From NCBI GenBank assembly GCA_025618425.1, contig CM046848.1:29572592-29636591 (forward strand): a DNA stretch of 64,000 nt, given 5' to 3'. Source of the stretch: Heliocidaris tuberculata (Eukaryota > Echinodermata > Echinoidea > Camarodonta > Echinometridae). This document shows, piece after piece, positions 12,201 through 23,800 of this stretch (within the stretch, counting starts at the first letter, position 1; each line of letters opens with the position of its first letter). A program made the position numbers and the translations under genes. The notes under the pieces are model-generated. The model was not told where the DNA came from, did not search any database, and saw nothing but the letters and a program-made list of their open reading frames with translations.

Positions 12201-14720
12201 TATAAGGTTAGAGTAGCAAACATGATGACATTGTAAAAAACTGCCGTATATATAGCAAACAAATCTATTTTTGAAAATATAATATGTATCACTTTGCCTA
12301 GGTTTCTTTTACTACCTTGTTGCCCTCAAAGTTTTGAACTTTTTTTGAATCATTTTACTTGAAACACGATGTCACACTCTCACGACAATAACATAGGTCT
12401 ATGACCAGATGACGTATATGAAATCAGGTTACCTGAGTTACCTCATGGAGGTATAATAACATGTAAAAATCATGTGCAATTCAGCCCTATGACCATCATG
12501 GCTGCGACATTAATTTTTTGATAAACCATTGTGCATGAATGAATGGATAAATCAATCAATCAATCAATTAATCGATTAATTAATTAAATATTTGATTGAT
12601 TAATGAACATAAATGATTAAATTTTAAAACAAGAGGACAATCATAGTTCAATACATTTGTAATGCGTGACCGATGTTCTTCTGCGGACACGTCCGTTTTA
12701 TTCCTGCATAAATAAATGTTATGCAATAACAAATACATGATCCAAACCCAACACAATTCCGACAAATTCAATTTCCAGAAAAGGGTAATTGTTTTGTACA
12801 TTGCAAAAGAAATTTGGCTGTTTGGTATTTTTTCTTTTAATGCACTTTATCTGCAACATTATTTTTTCAGAGATTTTTTATGGATTTTGCGTGAAGGTTT
12901 AAAAGATGTACGGTAGTACCTTTATATCAGACATTACCCAATTTCTAATTTATAGTTCATGAATATGTGTTTTATATGCTTTCATTTTTGGTTTATTTTT
13001 ATATAATTACATACTCGACAACATCGATTGCCCGATACCTTTCGAAAATTTATAACTAGCAGTTGTGGAAGTGGCATTTCGTCAAGGATTGAAACGAAAA
13101 TTTCAACAACAAAAATTCTTTTTCTATTTGTTCATAATCAGGTTCCGAATATGGTGGGGAAGGAAGCGGTAGTGAACGCCCACAACAGAAGACTAAACGG
13201 ATCCGGACCACATTCACAGAGGAACAACTCGAAGTCCTCCAGGCTAACTTCAACGTGGATAGCAACCCAGACGGGCAGGACCTAGAACGCATCGCCCAGA
13301 TCACTGGGCTGAGTAAGCGAGTGACACAGGTCTGGTTTCAAAACTCACGGGCTCGGCAGAAGAAACACAGCACCCCGCACGGCATAGAGACTCCGGGCGG
13401 GAGGTGCACCCCGGTCGGTATGGGGACTGGTAGCGGCGTTGGTGGTGGTGGAGGTGGACTGGCGGCATCGGACGGATACACTGGTGGCAGCCGTGGTGGC
13501 TTGTCATTAGGTACAAGGATACCGTCCCCATTGCCACCCAAGTTCGGTCAGTACAACAGTTCATTGCTATAATTTTAAACCTCTTATCATAATAGTCTAA
13601 AGTTAACTTTAAATGCCAGAATTAGGTCAAGTGTATGAATGTATCGTTGCAGGGGGTGTCGATCCGTGTTCATTATTTGGGGGATTTGCATTTTAGAGCA
13701 TCCCAAAATGGTTTTTAATAAAAAGAAGGAATGCACGGATCTACGCCATTGGACGGAACCCCTTAATTGAGAATAACAATGCGAGCGAACGAATTTTCTT
13801 CAATATTTTCGAATTGAAATTATGGCATTTCTTATTTCCTTACTTCTAATCATTAAAAAATGTGATGGTATTTCAAGATCAAGCATAATGAGTTTGGATA
13901 ATAATTTGTTTTAAGTTAATGTATCATAATTCTTATTCATTTTATCCAAAATTATTGGGGGGATGATAATACAGGCCACCCCCCCCCCCACCTCAATTTT
14001 TTTTTTATATACCCCCATCCCCCCCCCCCCCCCCGGGATCGACACCCATGTATCATTGTATCTCCCTGATCTCAGTGAATCGGGGGGGGGGGTGCCATTT
14101 TGAATGCGGTTGTGGTGGTGGTGGTGGTGGTGGTATGGTAGTGGTGATGGGGAGGGGGGGGGGTGATGGGGGGGGGTGATGGGGGTTAACATCCTCACAC
14201 CCGCTCCTTTTGTGACTCCCATGATTTAGATCTGGGTAAAAGACAGTTTCGTTGTTCATGCTTCCATTACTAGTCTTCACAATAATTATACATAAGTAGT
14301 TCAGTGGTGTATTTGATATGTGTATTTGGATACGTTGTAAGAAAAAAAAAGGTCTTGTAATAATTACGATTCAGTATATGGAGTTCCATTTCATGATGGT
14401 GAATACGTATAGCTCTGTGTCAGACATAATCGTATTTGGATAATACCCACTTTTCCTGATTTTTCTTTTTCTTTTCCTCTCCCTCTCCCACTTACTCTTA
14501 CTCTTCTTCCTCCTCTGTCCTCTTTCTTCTTGCTAGTGTATCATCACTTCGTCATTTATTTTATGACACGTTCTTGTTCTTGTTCCTGTTCTTGTTATTG
14601 TTACTAAATAGCAATTGGTTCTTTTATTTTTTATAAACAGTTGACATGTTGGATTCCTGTGGCAAGTGCGGGATGATCTATTGCCTCTGCGAAAAACTCG
14701 CAATCACCTCCTCGTCATGA
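6309..14720 (+). CDS. Lhx6/8: LIM-homeobox transcription factor, Lhx6/8 (arrowhead) class; 5 exons
   Basis: The CDS joins 6309-6401, 8868-9052, 10093-10319, 13142-13546 and 14641-14720. All introns are GT..AG with matching phases, giving 330 codons including the stop. LIM1 (residues 37-90) and LIM2 (99-152) each keep the spacing C-x2-C-x18-H-x2-C-x2-C-x2-C-x18-C-x2-C/H for two zinc ions. The homeodomain spans about 186-245 with W233, F234, Q235 (position 50) and N236 (position 51). LIM2 ([20 protein letters not shown], then QLSTGEEF) and recognition helix ([16 protein letters not shown]) are diagnostic for arrowhead/Lhx6/Lhx8, including Ser rather than Arg at homeodomain position 52. The family acts in the nucleus in neuronal and ectodermal cell specification, using LIM domains to bind LDB-type cofactors. 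After the homeodomain is a Gly-rich linker and a short Cys-containing tail. Exon 1 and the last exon are less certain than the middle three. Confidence 0.88.
8587..8866 (+). repeat. Long pyrimidine (CTT/CCT) tract ending at the LIM1 acceptor
   Basis: About 280 bases of nearly pure T and C with CTT triplets run up to the splice acceptor of exon 2. Part of it serves as an exceptionally long polypyrimidine tract. Confidence 0.85.
8868..9052 (+). CDS. Lhx6/8: Lhx6/8 exon 2: LIM domain 1
   Basis: Acceptor ..CCACTCTAG follows a very long pyrimidine tract; donor is CCAG|GTGAGG, phase 2. It encodes residues 32-93 with [14 protein letters not shown] and zinc ligands C37, C40, H59, C62, C65, C68, C87 and C90. 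The reading frame used here is not the one that gives the longest open frame over the region. Confidence 0.92.
9076..9470. repeat. (GAT/GGT)n trinucleotide tract
   Basis: Begins about 25 bases after the exon 2 donor. Mixed GAT, GGT and GTG triplets run for almost 400 bases, giving false Asp/Gly and His-rich frames. Confidence 0.93.
9655..9745. repeat. (GGA)n trinucleotide tract
   Basis: GGA triplets are nearly pure from 9657 to about 9713, then looser purine sequence; intronic. Confidence 0.93.
10093..10319 (+). CDS. Lhx6/8: Lhx6/8 exon 3: LIM domain 2
   Basis: Acceptor is TATTTCAG and donor GCAGTG|GTGAGC, phase 1. It encodes residues 93-169, starting [10 protein letters not shown]. The 'E/R-FGTKC' join between the two LIM domains sits on the exon 2/3 boundary. 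Zinc ligands are C99, C102, H121, C124, C127, C130, C149 and H152. Confidence 0.94.
10330..13020. other. Intron 3 of Lhx6/8
   Basis: About 2.8 kb without exon-like sequence. It contains a CAGTGGCGGATCC-type repeat end at 12001, a C16 run at 12101, and a short (AATC)n/(AATT)n run at 12553-12592. Confidence 0.6.
12001..12125 (+). mobile_element. Fragment of a hAT-like non-autonomous element
   Basis: Starts CAGTGGCGGATCCAGG, the same end as the complete copies near 50.1 and 61.2 kb, followed by G-rich then C-rich tracts. No matching second terminus or 8-bp duplication was found, so it looks truncated. Confidence 0.5.
13142..13546 (+). CDS. Lhx6/8: Lhx6/8 exon 4: homeodomain and Gly-rich linker
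   Basis: Acceptor is TTCATAATCAG and donor AAGTTCG|GTCAGT, phase 1. It holds [18 protein letters not shown] through [12 protein letters not shown], then a Gly/Ser/Pro-rich stretch. A second usable donor in the same phase lies at TTAG|GTACAA (13510/13511). If neither donor is used, the frame runs to a TAA at 13570-13572. Confidence 0.93.
13970..14215. repeat. C/G homopolymer and (GGT)n cluster in the last Lhx6/8 intron
   Basis: Two C-runs (13978-13990 and 14019-14034) are followed by G-runs and (GGT)n up to about 14180. Complementary C- and G-rich blocks 100 bp apart could pair. Homopolymer lengths may be unreliable. Confidence 0.8.
14641..14720 (+). CDS. Lhx6/8: Lhx6/8 exon 5: Cys-containing C-terminal tail
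   Basis: Acceptor is TTTTTTATAAACAG. In phase with exon 4 it encodes [19 protein letters not shown] and a Ser-rich end, closed by TGA 14718-14720. Support is the intact phase and good acceptor; I do not recognise this tail from the vertebrate proteins. Confidence 0.55.
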
Positions 14721-14739
14721 CAGAACTTTTACGAATCAC

Positions 14740-17440
14740 CTGACACAATTACGTAATGCACTCTACAATCACGTGATGCACTTCATCATGATCACATGAC
14801 CCATTTAAAAGAGCAAAAATGATGACCAAAGACATACAACTTCTTATGTGTAGGAGAATGGAAAGAGAAACATTTTCACGCTCGAAAGGTACAAACAAAT
14901 TTTTGTTTAAACTGACGAAAATGATAATATAATTTACTGCCATATCATATCGTAATGGAGCGTACATTTTTGATGACCAAGAAAAAGACATTTTTGAGCA
15001 TACGACCTAGAAAAGGCATGTTTGGTGAATATGTTTTGTAACTTTGTGTATGAGGTTTGTAAAAGAGAAAGAGAGATTGAAATAGAGTGGGAGAATGAAA
15101 GAAAGAGAGAGAGGAAGAGTGAGAGAAAGAAAGAATGAAAGAAAAAGAAATAGAGAGAGAGAATGAGGCAAACGTTTAAAAAGTATTAGTAGGTTATTAA
15201 GAAATTTGTGATGAAAGATATTCTTTGTATGTGATGTTTTCATGGAAAGTTTTAGTGCAATATCTTAGAGTTTTGTGGGGGAAAGTTAATGATATTTCTA
15301 CCATACAGAGTTTTTATTCTATTATCTTGTCATTCGTTTCGAACATGATCACGTTCTTGTACTATTTGTTTTACGATGTTTTACCACTGATATACGTTCA
15401 GAGTTATTGGTATGTATCATCTGTTAATTTTTGTTTTACGTAAATATCAACATTTTGGGGTGCTTTTTTAATCCATGCACATCAAACTCAAAGTCATCAA
15501 GACTAAGATATATTTTTATTTGGATAGGACTAAATTGTTTGTGTGACTGCGTTTTCTTGTGGTTGTTGTTTTTGGTAGTTTTTTTTTTTAATTTCCATCC
15601 GACGAAACTGCTTCTTTTTCAATGATTTATTTGTATGATTTTTTTTTCTTCAAAATAAAAAGAAAAATTTAATGAGATAGCCAAAGACAAACACTAATTT
15701 TAATATGAGTTGGCTTTGTATAGTACACATGAAATTATAGGCATCAGTATGTGAATTTGCGATTACATCATAACCATATGAAAACAAGTCTTTAAAAAAA
15801 AGTGCATTCGCTCGCTGGGTCCAGTAGTGCAGTGACGCCAAAACTGCATTTTGTATTGGTTTTTAAAAATATGTTGAACAAACGACTAATCCATATCAAA
15901 CGATCGTATAAAATTGTAATATGACAGCACTAGTTCAATTTTTCCATTTAAATATTGGTCGAAACAAAGACAATCAATGCGCTTTGCAAAGTACAGATGG
16001 GGTCACATAATAACACTGATAATCTGACAGCTGTTGCCAAAAGCTAATTTATTCCTTGTGCGCAGGTGATCCGCGCATTGTTACGTAACGTCATGTATGG
16101 CTCCATATTATGTTTTTGTATATCGATATAGTTTTTCGTTATGGATTGTCCAGTGAGGTGGAAAATTTAGATTCTTTTAGCAATCGATGTAAGGTTATAC
16201 ACTTTGAAAAAGCTATTTAATCACTATGTTGGTTTGTTTTGCTCTGACCTCTGTGTTAGCTTGCTTGCCTATAGGCCGATAAATTCAAATTGATAAAGTC
16301 TTTTTTGAAAAATGATATGTCTCAGAGGCTTGCAGGTCATTGCACACCCTGAAATAAAATGGACTAAAACCTAGAGAGCAAATTGTCGGTTCAGTAAATC
16401 ATTATTGTCTATAGGAGGACAGTTTACTTCAGAATAAAATGTCAGACACTGATAGTTGTTGTATAGTTCAAGAAATTGGACAATATAATCCAGAATTTTT
16501 CAACCATGAAAATAAATATTCTAGGCCAGCTTACATCATGTCAAATTATTAAGATTGTTAATGGTTCGGCTTTAATTACAAATTGATAAACTATTTTTAT
16601 GCATGTTAATAACGAAAAGGGCCCTTTTTTATTGTTTGCTTTGTTGTTGTCGTTAATTTTTTTCTCTGTAATTTCGCGATGCTAAATTTTTCACCGTCGA
16701 GAAACTATTTTTGGTGTTGAATGGTAACTTACGTACACCAATCACAGCTGTGCACAACTAGGAACGCAGGATGATAATGATATTTTATTTTATATTGATC
16801 ATGTCTGCAGAATATAATCTTGTCATTTGTAAGATCATCATGTTATTGTTTGTGAACCATCTGTGTCAAGTCATACCCATCATCCAACCACAATTATCAT
16901 TTTAGCTCAAATGTTGATTGATCGGTGCTCAGTGGTAATTTACGTCGTTAAATGTGAAATTATATTTATATTTAAACTTTGTCATGAGAGGTATGATTAA
17001 ATGTTCGAAACAATTCAGATATTTTAGTCGCAGTTTGCATTTTTTCTTCTATGAGTGATTGAAATAGTGATTGAATATTTGAAGTGTAGATATGAATGAT
17101 ATGATATTTATATTTCACCTAATTTTTAGAACATTATTTTATTCAAATTGATGCAAAAATATGCATAAAGTTAAATTAAGACTGAGAGAGAGGGGATGTG
17201 GGGGTGAGATAAAGAAAAACGAAGGGGTGCAAAAGAGTGGTAAATTGTTGGTGATTTGGGAGAGAAATAGTGAGAGTATGAGGGAAGGACAGAGACAGAG
17301 ACAGAGAGAGAATAAAATACAGAGACTAAAAGAATTAGGCAAAGAAAGAAACCAAGAGGGTAAAAGAATAGCATCAAGAGAAAGAAAAGGAAGAGAGAGA
17401 GATACAAAGAAATATCAGATGGAAAGTTTTGAGAGATGGG
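14740..17440. other. Gene-free region downstream of Lhx6/8
   Basis: No exon is recognised. It holds a GA-rich tract at 15060-15165, AT-rich sequence, an AATAAA at 15653 that could serve the Lhx6/8 transcript (unproven), and a GA-rich tract at 17170-17410. Confidence 0.45.
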
Positions 17441-17458
17441 ATTGGTGAACTAAGTAAT

Positions 17459-17833
17459 TTATAGTCGAGGATTGTAATTCCGAACAGATTGTATTACCGA
17501 ACGTGTACAGTTAAGCGCCTAAAATGGGTTTTCATACGCTTGGGATTACGCGTATGAAAACCACACTATTGAAACAAAGGTTGTGTCTTTTTCCCAAAGG
17601 TTTCACACGTTCGGAAATACAGTACCTTTTTCAAGGGACCAAAACGCCGCGTCGTTGGGAAGGGGTTCACTAGGAAGGGAATATCGTATTAAATCTACGT
17701 TGTCTTTTTAAAATTCCATCAACTTCTTTTTCTGTAGGACTTTGAGCATTCATTATGTAAGTCTGACAGATATTGGTTTGATATTTTATTTGTTATCGTT
17801 GATTTTCTGAAAAGTGTTCGGACACTGGATCCA
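17459..17833 (+). repeat. Dispersed repeat, copy 1 (375 bp)
   Basis: Nearly identical to 59855-60230 in the same orientation with almost no length difference. It contains a hairpin at 17529-17565 (TTTTCATACGC..GCGTATGAAAA) and ATTCCGAAC / GTTCGGAAAT units. No coding frame; a non-autonomous transposon is the likely nature. Confidence 0.85.
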
Positions 17834-17885
17834 CTAATTAAAGGAAAAAATGGGAGACTGAGCAAAGAAGCAAATACCAGCAAAT

Positions 17886-18279
17886 TAAAGGGCAGTCCTA
17901 CCTTGGTAATAAGATGATTTGCGTGAAGGTGGAAAAATAAGAAAAACAGAACGGTGAAAGTTTGAAAGAAATCCGACAAGGAATAAGAAATGGGTGTTTG
18001 AAAAATGAGATCACCACATCTATGCAAATCTCAAATTTCGAAGAAAAAAAATGACATTTTAGTCATTTTGTGTGGTGAAGAAAATGGGAGAGTTGTCTGC
18101 CATTACATCACAGTGACATTACCTTTCAATTTGAAATTCCCATATGTATATAATGATTTCAACTTTCAAAAAAATTCATAACTTTCTTATTGCTTGACCG
18201 ATTTCGTTCAAACTTTCACCAATCTGCTTCTCTTATTTTCAGAGCAACTTGCCATTAAGGTTGGATTTCTCTTTTAAGC
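17886..18279 (+). mobile_element. Imperfect foldback MITE, copy 1
   Basis: The left end (TTAAAGGGCAGTCCTACCTT..GTGAAAGTTTGAAAGAAATC) pairs with the right end (GTTCAAACTTTCACC..GGTTGGATTTCTCTTTTA). A second copy of the same design is at 60427-60999 and a partial one at 39324-39441. Confidence 0.65.
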
Positions 18280-18494
18280 ATGTTAAACAAAAGAACAGTT
18301 CAGTTCAGTTTAAAGACATTTATTACCAGCAAGAGCATAATGTCATCTATAATTTGTTATGACATGTATTGGATCTGATACATTATGACACCCATGAACA
18401 CCCGGTCTGCGCCCTTTTTTCATCTATTTATGTTTGTTGTTGTTGTTGTTTTTTGTTGTTTTTTTTTTGGGGGGGGGCTGAGTATTGGATGTAC

Positions 18495-19495
18495 AGTGCT
18501 TCCCAGGAAAAACAAAACCACAAACAAAGGATTATCGTGATCAAACTACGCATCTTATGAATACAATTCTTTCTTTTTCATAAAGAAGACGTTATATGCT
18601 TTCGAAATTGATACATTTATGACATTTATACATACACCCTTCATAGAGCAACATTGTTTGTTTGTTTTTTTCTTTAATTTGTGCCAGACTTTGGTAAAAC
18701 CATGAAATCGTTAGTATTATGAAGGCATGCGAACAGTACATGGTTTAAAGTTTGTCAGCTTTAGAAAATATGATACATATTGCGTAATATACATCCAATC
18801 AGAATTTCAGAATGTTCATAAAACATGAGCTCATACCAATCGCCAGGGGTGGCCTGGGCGTATGCCGCCACATTTTACCAAATCAATAAGTATTCCTTGA
18901 GCGATGAAAAAATGCCCCTCTTGTGATGGAAAAGGTGTCCCTCCGTGGAAAATTGCCATAATCTGATATTAATTTTATTCTGCCTTATCATCCTGCTCAT
19001 GTGTCTTTTATACTGTACTTTTTAAATTTGATGATGTTGGAAGGTGCTCCTCACTCTCATTTTAAATATCCCCTTCCTCTCCGCGTTGTACTTTCAAGAA
19101 ATTGAAGTTCTGAACGTTACAAAAATTGCTGTTCATAACGACTGCATGTTCTATTTTAGTACAAAATATGTCCTTTCTATACCCCCACCATCGTCAAAAT
19201 CTCAACCATCCTTTATTTTATGATGAGAGGTACCTTATTAAAAGAAGCACATGAAAGCAATATACTTTGATACTAACGTTTTCACGGTTTACCCAAACCA
19301 AGCACAAGTGGGTTTTTACATATCATATTCAAAACGATGCTGATATACAGATGGATGCCATCAAGTATCATTTGAAAGCATACTACTTCTACTTTATTTA
19401 TGGGGAAATAGAAAATCATTGTCATGGAGCATATAGTTTGGTCACAATAACATGTTGTTTTAGGGTTAGGTGTTTTTTTTTTTCTGGGACGCACT
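18495..19495. mobile_element. TIR element, divergent copy (about 1.0 kb)
   Basis: Ends AGTGCTTCCCAGGAAAAAC and GTTTTT..TCTGGGACGCACT, flanked by TA on both sides. The ends match those of the 29170-30654 element. No transposase frame. The TA flanks suggest a Tc1/mariner-type relative (inference). Confidence 0.5.
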
Positions 19496-19599
19496 GTATA
19501 CGAAAGGGAAATGGTAACTGTTAAGTCATTAAACACGGTTTCATTTCTAGATTTCGACGCCACAAATATGAATTCTGTAACAATCTCATATTGAACATT

Positions 19600-19770
19600 T
19601 TCCCAGACAATGCTTTGACTTCTTGGAAGCTTTTCACTCTAGCTTGATCCGCCGGGCATTGAGCCTGCCGCATCCCGCTGCGATGTCGCTCCTTTGATCG
19701 CAGCCACCCCGCGGCGTCGAACAGTAGAATGGTGAATGCCCCCACGCTGAAAAAACCCTAAACCCCCTTC
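19600..19770. other. GC-rich island of unknown nature
   Basis: A sharply GC-richer patch stands out from the AT-rich surroundings. A 74-codon minus-strand frame crosses it (19521-19745) but I cannot match it to a family. It may be a remnant of a repeat or of an RNA gene. Confidence 0.35.
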
Positions 19771-20349
19771 CCTCGACACAGGAGGTCAATCTCCTCTAAA
19801 GACACCCCTTGCCAATATCATCTGGAAAGCCTTCGCCCCTCTCCTAACAAAGATCTTCAAAAACCTTGTCTCTTTAACGTGTCTAAATAATACAAAGGAG
19901 AGTGGATCGGTTTTGAAAGTTTCTTCTCTCGACCTTTTACAGTCATTGTTCACTTTGAGTGTGACAATAAGTTTGCCTTTCTCATAATCTCTACCATACA
20001 GAATTCGTTTCGTTCATGATGTTTCGTTCATAATCAGCAAAGATGAACTCTTTCGATCCATGTACACCCCTTAAAAGAGTTTTAGTGAAATACAAACAAA
20101 GATTATTAAAATGCAAAGTATCTGTAAAACTCGAAAAGCCTAGATTGGGGCGATATTAGAAAGGATAGATATCTTTAGTGGTAGACGCTGAAAGTTAAAG
20201 TACCTCTTCTCACAAGAGTGTTTGAAGAGGTTTTCATCTTTAGAAAGCTCTCCAGCTTTGGTGACGGGCAAGGGTGCATTTCATTCTACCCTAATAAGAT
20301 AATGCTCTTACTCAGTCAAGAGGACCAAAACGATAACTATCTTTCATGT

Positions 20350-20430
20350 GAGAGCAGTGTGGTATAGTGGTGAAGGCTCTTGACTCTTCTCATAAGAGAG
20401 GTCCTAGGTTCGATCCTTGCAAGGTGCTTA
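20350..20430 (+). repeat. tRNA-like SINE head
   Basis: A-box-like TGTGGTATAGTGG and B-box-like GGTTCGATCC lie about 35 bases apart, the internal RNA polymerase III promoter layout. The anticodon arm cannot form a proper 5+7 loop, so this is a tRNA-derived SINE or pseudo-tRNA rather than a tRNA gene. Confidence 0.5.
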
Positions 20431-20526
20431 CATCCTTGAACCCTATGTTATTTTGCCCCTTTCGACCCAAGGTGGGTACCTTGCAATGCTGAGGTAAATT
20501 GCAGAGGGGGGGGGGGGTACTCCTTT

Positions 20527-20895
20527 TCCCAAATGTCCGTTTTTCAGAAGGTTCATAATTCCGAAACACATATTTCCCATAGCAGGGGGTTTATAATTCC
20601 GAAAAATGGAAAATTGAATAGGGTTCATAATTCCGAACATTTGATGCATTACTCCGAAATAAAGTTCGTAATTCCGAAAATGAAAAAGGGTTCATAATTC
20701 CGAAGATTAGAAATTCCTAACATGCAATAGAGTCCTACATAACTTTAGGAATTACGAACCTTCGGAAATATGAACCCTTTTTTTATTTTCGGAATTATGA
20801 ACTCTATACGCTATATCATTTTCGGAATAACGAACTGTCGGAGTAACGAACCTTCGGAATTACGAACCTTCGGTATAATGAACCTTTGGAAAAAC
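20527..20895. mobile_element. Foldback array of short ATTCCGAA units in mirrored halves
   Basis: The left half (about 20538-20705) carries about six forward units like GGTTCATAATTCCGAA. The right half (about 20748-20885) carries about seven reverse units like TTCGGAATTACGAACC. The outer ends ATGTCCGTTTTTCAGAAGG and CCTTTGGAAAAACGACAT also pair. The whole forms an imperfect palindrome of tandem subrepeats, as in foldback transposons. Confidence 0.75.
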
Positions 20896-20899
20896 GACA

Positions 20900-23800
20900 T
20901 GTAACCATTGCAGGGTCATCAGGAAGATGAGTATTGATACTGATTAGGCAGTCCCGGTTATTAAGACCACAATATCATCATTTATTATCATCGGGACAGA
21001 TCACTCTTACTCTTATGCTTCGCGCTTACTTTTTAGTTGAAACAGAAGCGATGAACACGATGGTATAAACATGTTTTACTTGTATCTATTTTCGGAATCA
21101 GATGTCCTTATTTGAATTCAACAGCATACATAACAAAAGGTCAACATAATATATTTAGTCTAAAGTAAACTTGTTTGACCAAATGAAAGAAATCGTATGT
21201 ATATTGAGCTTCTTGATTGCCTTCTATAAATATTCGACACTCGACAGCCAATTATTTTACGGACTTCGTAATTTTACGAACGTCATTAAAGTCCTTGACT
21301 ACCAGACTACAATGTAATTCAGAACATTTAACTGCAAAGTTACATCAGTTATGCTCATCTTATCACGACATACAAAAACATAGCGTGCACAATATTTAGA
21401 GAAGTTAATTTCTCATAGATATTTCCATCTTATGTTTATGGAAGTTTTATTCTTTGACATGTCACCGCAGTTTGTGATTGATTTGGGTATTTTAAAACTA
21501 AACTATAAACTACTCTTAGTTAATTACATTATTTATTAAAGTGTAAAGAATTATTAAGTTTTGCATTAAATTTCCAAGACTAAATTTAATGTCATGTTTG
21601 GCGTGATTTATGTGTTTTATTGCTTTTTCAGTTGACAATACCAATATCAAAAAATATTTTTGAAGAAGAAACGGATCATAAGAATTATTATCTGTGATAT
21701 GAAAAATAATAATGCCAAAATATACATCAACTATTGGAGGAGCATTATTTAAAACTGAGAATAGCAACGTTCTTATATTTTATCACCTAAATAATTTCAT
21801 GTGAAGAATGTATCAGAAATTCCTAAAATCTGCTTATTTGCAATTTTGTTACTTTTGTATTACCAAGACCTTCCAAAAGCCTGCTCACGATTTGTGGTCT
21901 TGTAGGTTTAGTGTATAAATGAATCAATAAAAACATATTCTGACTACAAACAATGATCTTAACAAAGATTGCAGTTTTGGTCTAGCATCTGTCCTTAAAA
22001 AAATACAATACTATGAATATGCCAAATTCAATTTTGCTTATGAGATTTACTAATGGTGAAAGGGAGAGTGCCCAAAACACAAAGTAAAATAAGAAATATT
22101 AAGATATTATACATAAAACTCCTCAAGCTTGTTTAGGATGAATAAAGCAATAGTTTGGCTACATGCGTTTTTTTTCTTTAAAATTCCCATATACTTTTAG
22201 CATTCCGATAGAAACACACTGATAATGATTGAAAATACTACACTTGCGATTTCGTGATCGTTGACAGAAAAACGATAAACGTTAGTATTGTCGCTCTCGG
22301 CACCCTCCTTAAATGTAAATCGATAAGTCTGTCACAGTGGCATATCGTATTTCTTTCCCCCAAATTTCCCCTCGATTCAACTAATATTGACCACCATAAC
22401 AATCTTCTTGTATTCCTCTTGTTCCCAACACCCTTTAATTTCGATTTTTAAATCATCCTCGATCCCCTTGTGAAGCAATGAGTCCCCCGGTTGGCAATTA
22501 ATTTGCGCCTGTTGCGTTGCATTATCGTGCTTTCTGAAGATAAAAAGCTCCTCTTATTACACGCTGACGGTTTTCTTTTCTTAGAGCTATTCGAGCATTT
22601 AGGTCCCGGGAATAGGATCGACTCCCCGCTATGTCTTTTTCAGTGCCATCTCCTTCCCTTCCTTCTTAAGACCATTCTTCTTTTCAGTTTTGGTATCAAG
22701 AAATAAAACCGAGGTCTGAGATCGGGAGATGTTTATAGGGTCGAGGCTAATGCTCTTTGAAAAGGTGAATTGAAATAGCAATAAAGGTTCCACATTTTCT
22801 CGGGCAATTAGTGATGCGAATTCGTAAATCGTTTTATAGTAATGTAAGCGGTTGTAAATAAGTTAACGACCGGAATATTTTGGTGTTGTTGTTGTTTGTG
22901 TCGTGGTATATTTTCTTTTTACTGGATGTGAACACTTTCGTTTCATTTTGAAAAAAAAAATAGCATGATAAAACCTATCACCCATTACGTTAAGATACAT
23001 TGTTCATGATTCGTGTTGGAAACTAAATATCATATTTTATTTTTCTCCGAACAAAATGCGTTTTCATTTCCATTCATATTGCATAATCATTATGTTAAAC
23101 AATCAAAACAGTTCTGTGCGGGTTTTAAGCTGCCATCACATTTCAATTTAACCTGCAAACATTTTTATTAAGAAAAGCAATAATTTCTATTTGAAGCAAG
23201 TAGCGAAATTGTGCATATTTACATAGTTTGGAATATATATTTGACATTACGCTTTAATGCTTTGATATGTATCTAATAAAAATGTGACACAGTAAAAAAA
23301 AAATGGCTGCACACATTTTCAGTTGTGCATGACAAAAGTAAATATAATTTAATTATATTGCATTGATAGAATTAACAGGCGTTAAAAGTTTGATCTATTG
23401 CAGCAATAATCGTAGAATTGAAAGTAGGGATCGACAAATATGTGTGTGTGTGTGTGTTTTTTTTCAATCCATTTTGTTTTCTCTCATAATCATGTTTTTC
23501 AATATTAACGTGTATTTCTTCCCTAGATATCTAGATTTATTCTTTCACTTTTCGTCTGTCCTTCGTCGATCCATCATTTCATCAGACGACAAGATAGGGT
23601 GAAAGGATGAAGCCTTCCAATTGAACAAAGGCGACGAAAACTGGACAAGAAGTGTGGACTTAGCCCTCATTAGAGAGGATTTAGCTCGCACGGTTTCCCT
23701 TCAGCTCCAATGGGAAGATTCTCAGAGGGTTAGAGAGTGGTATTAGGGGGGTAACAAAGACCCCCTACCTGTCAGTCACCTGCCAGCTCCGACTCATCCC

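Noticed and set aside
20350..20430. Functional tRNA gene
   Set aside because: A- and B-box words are present, but no standard anticodon arm or acceptor stem can be drawn.
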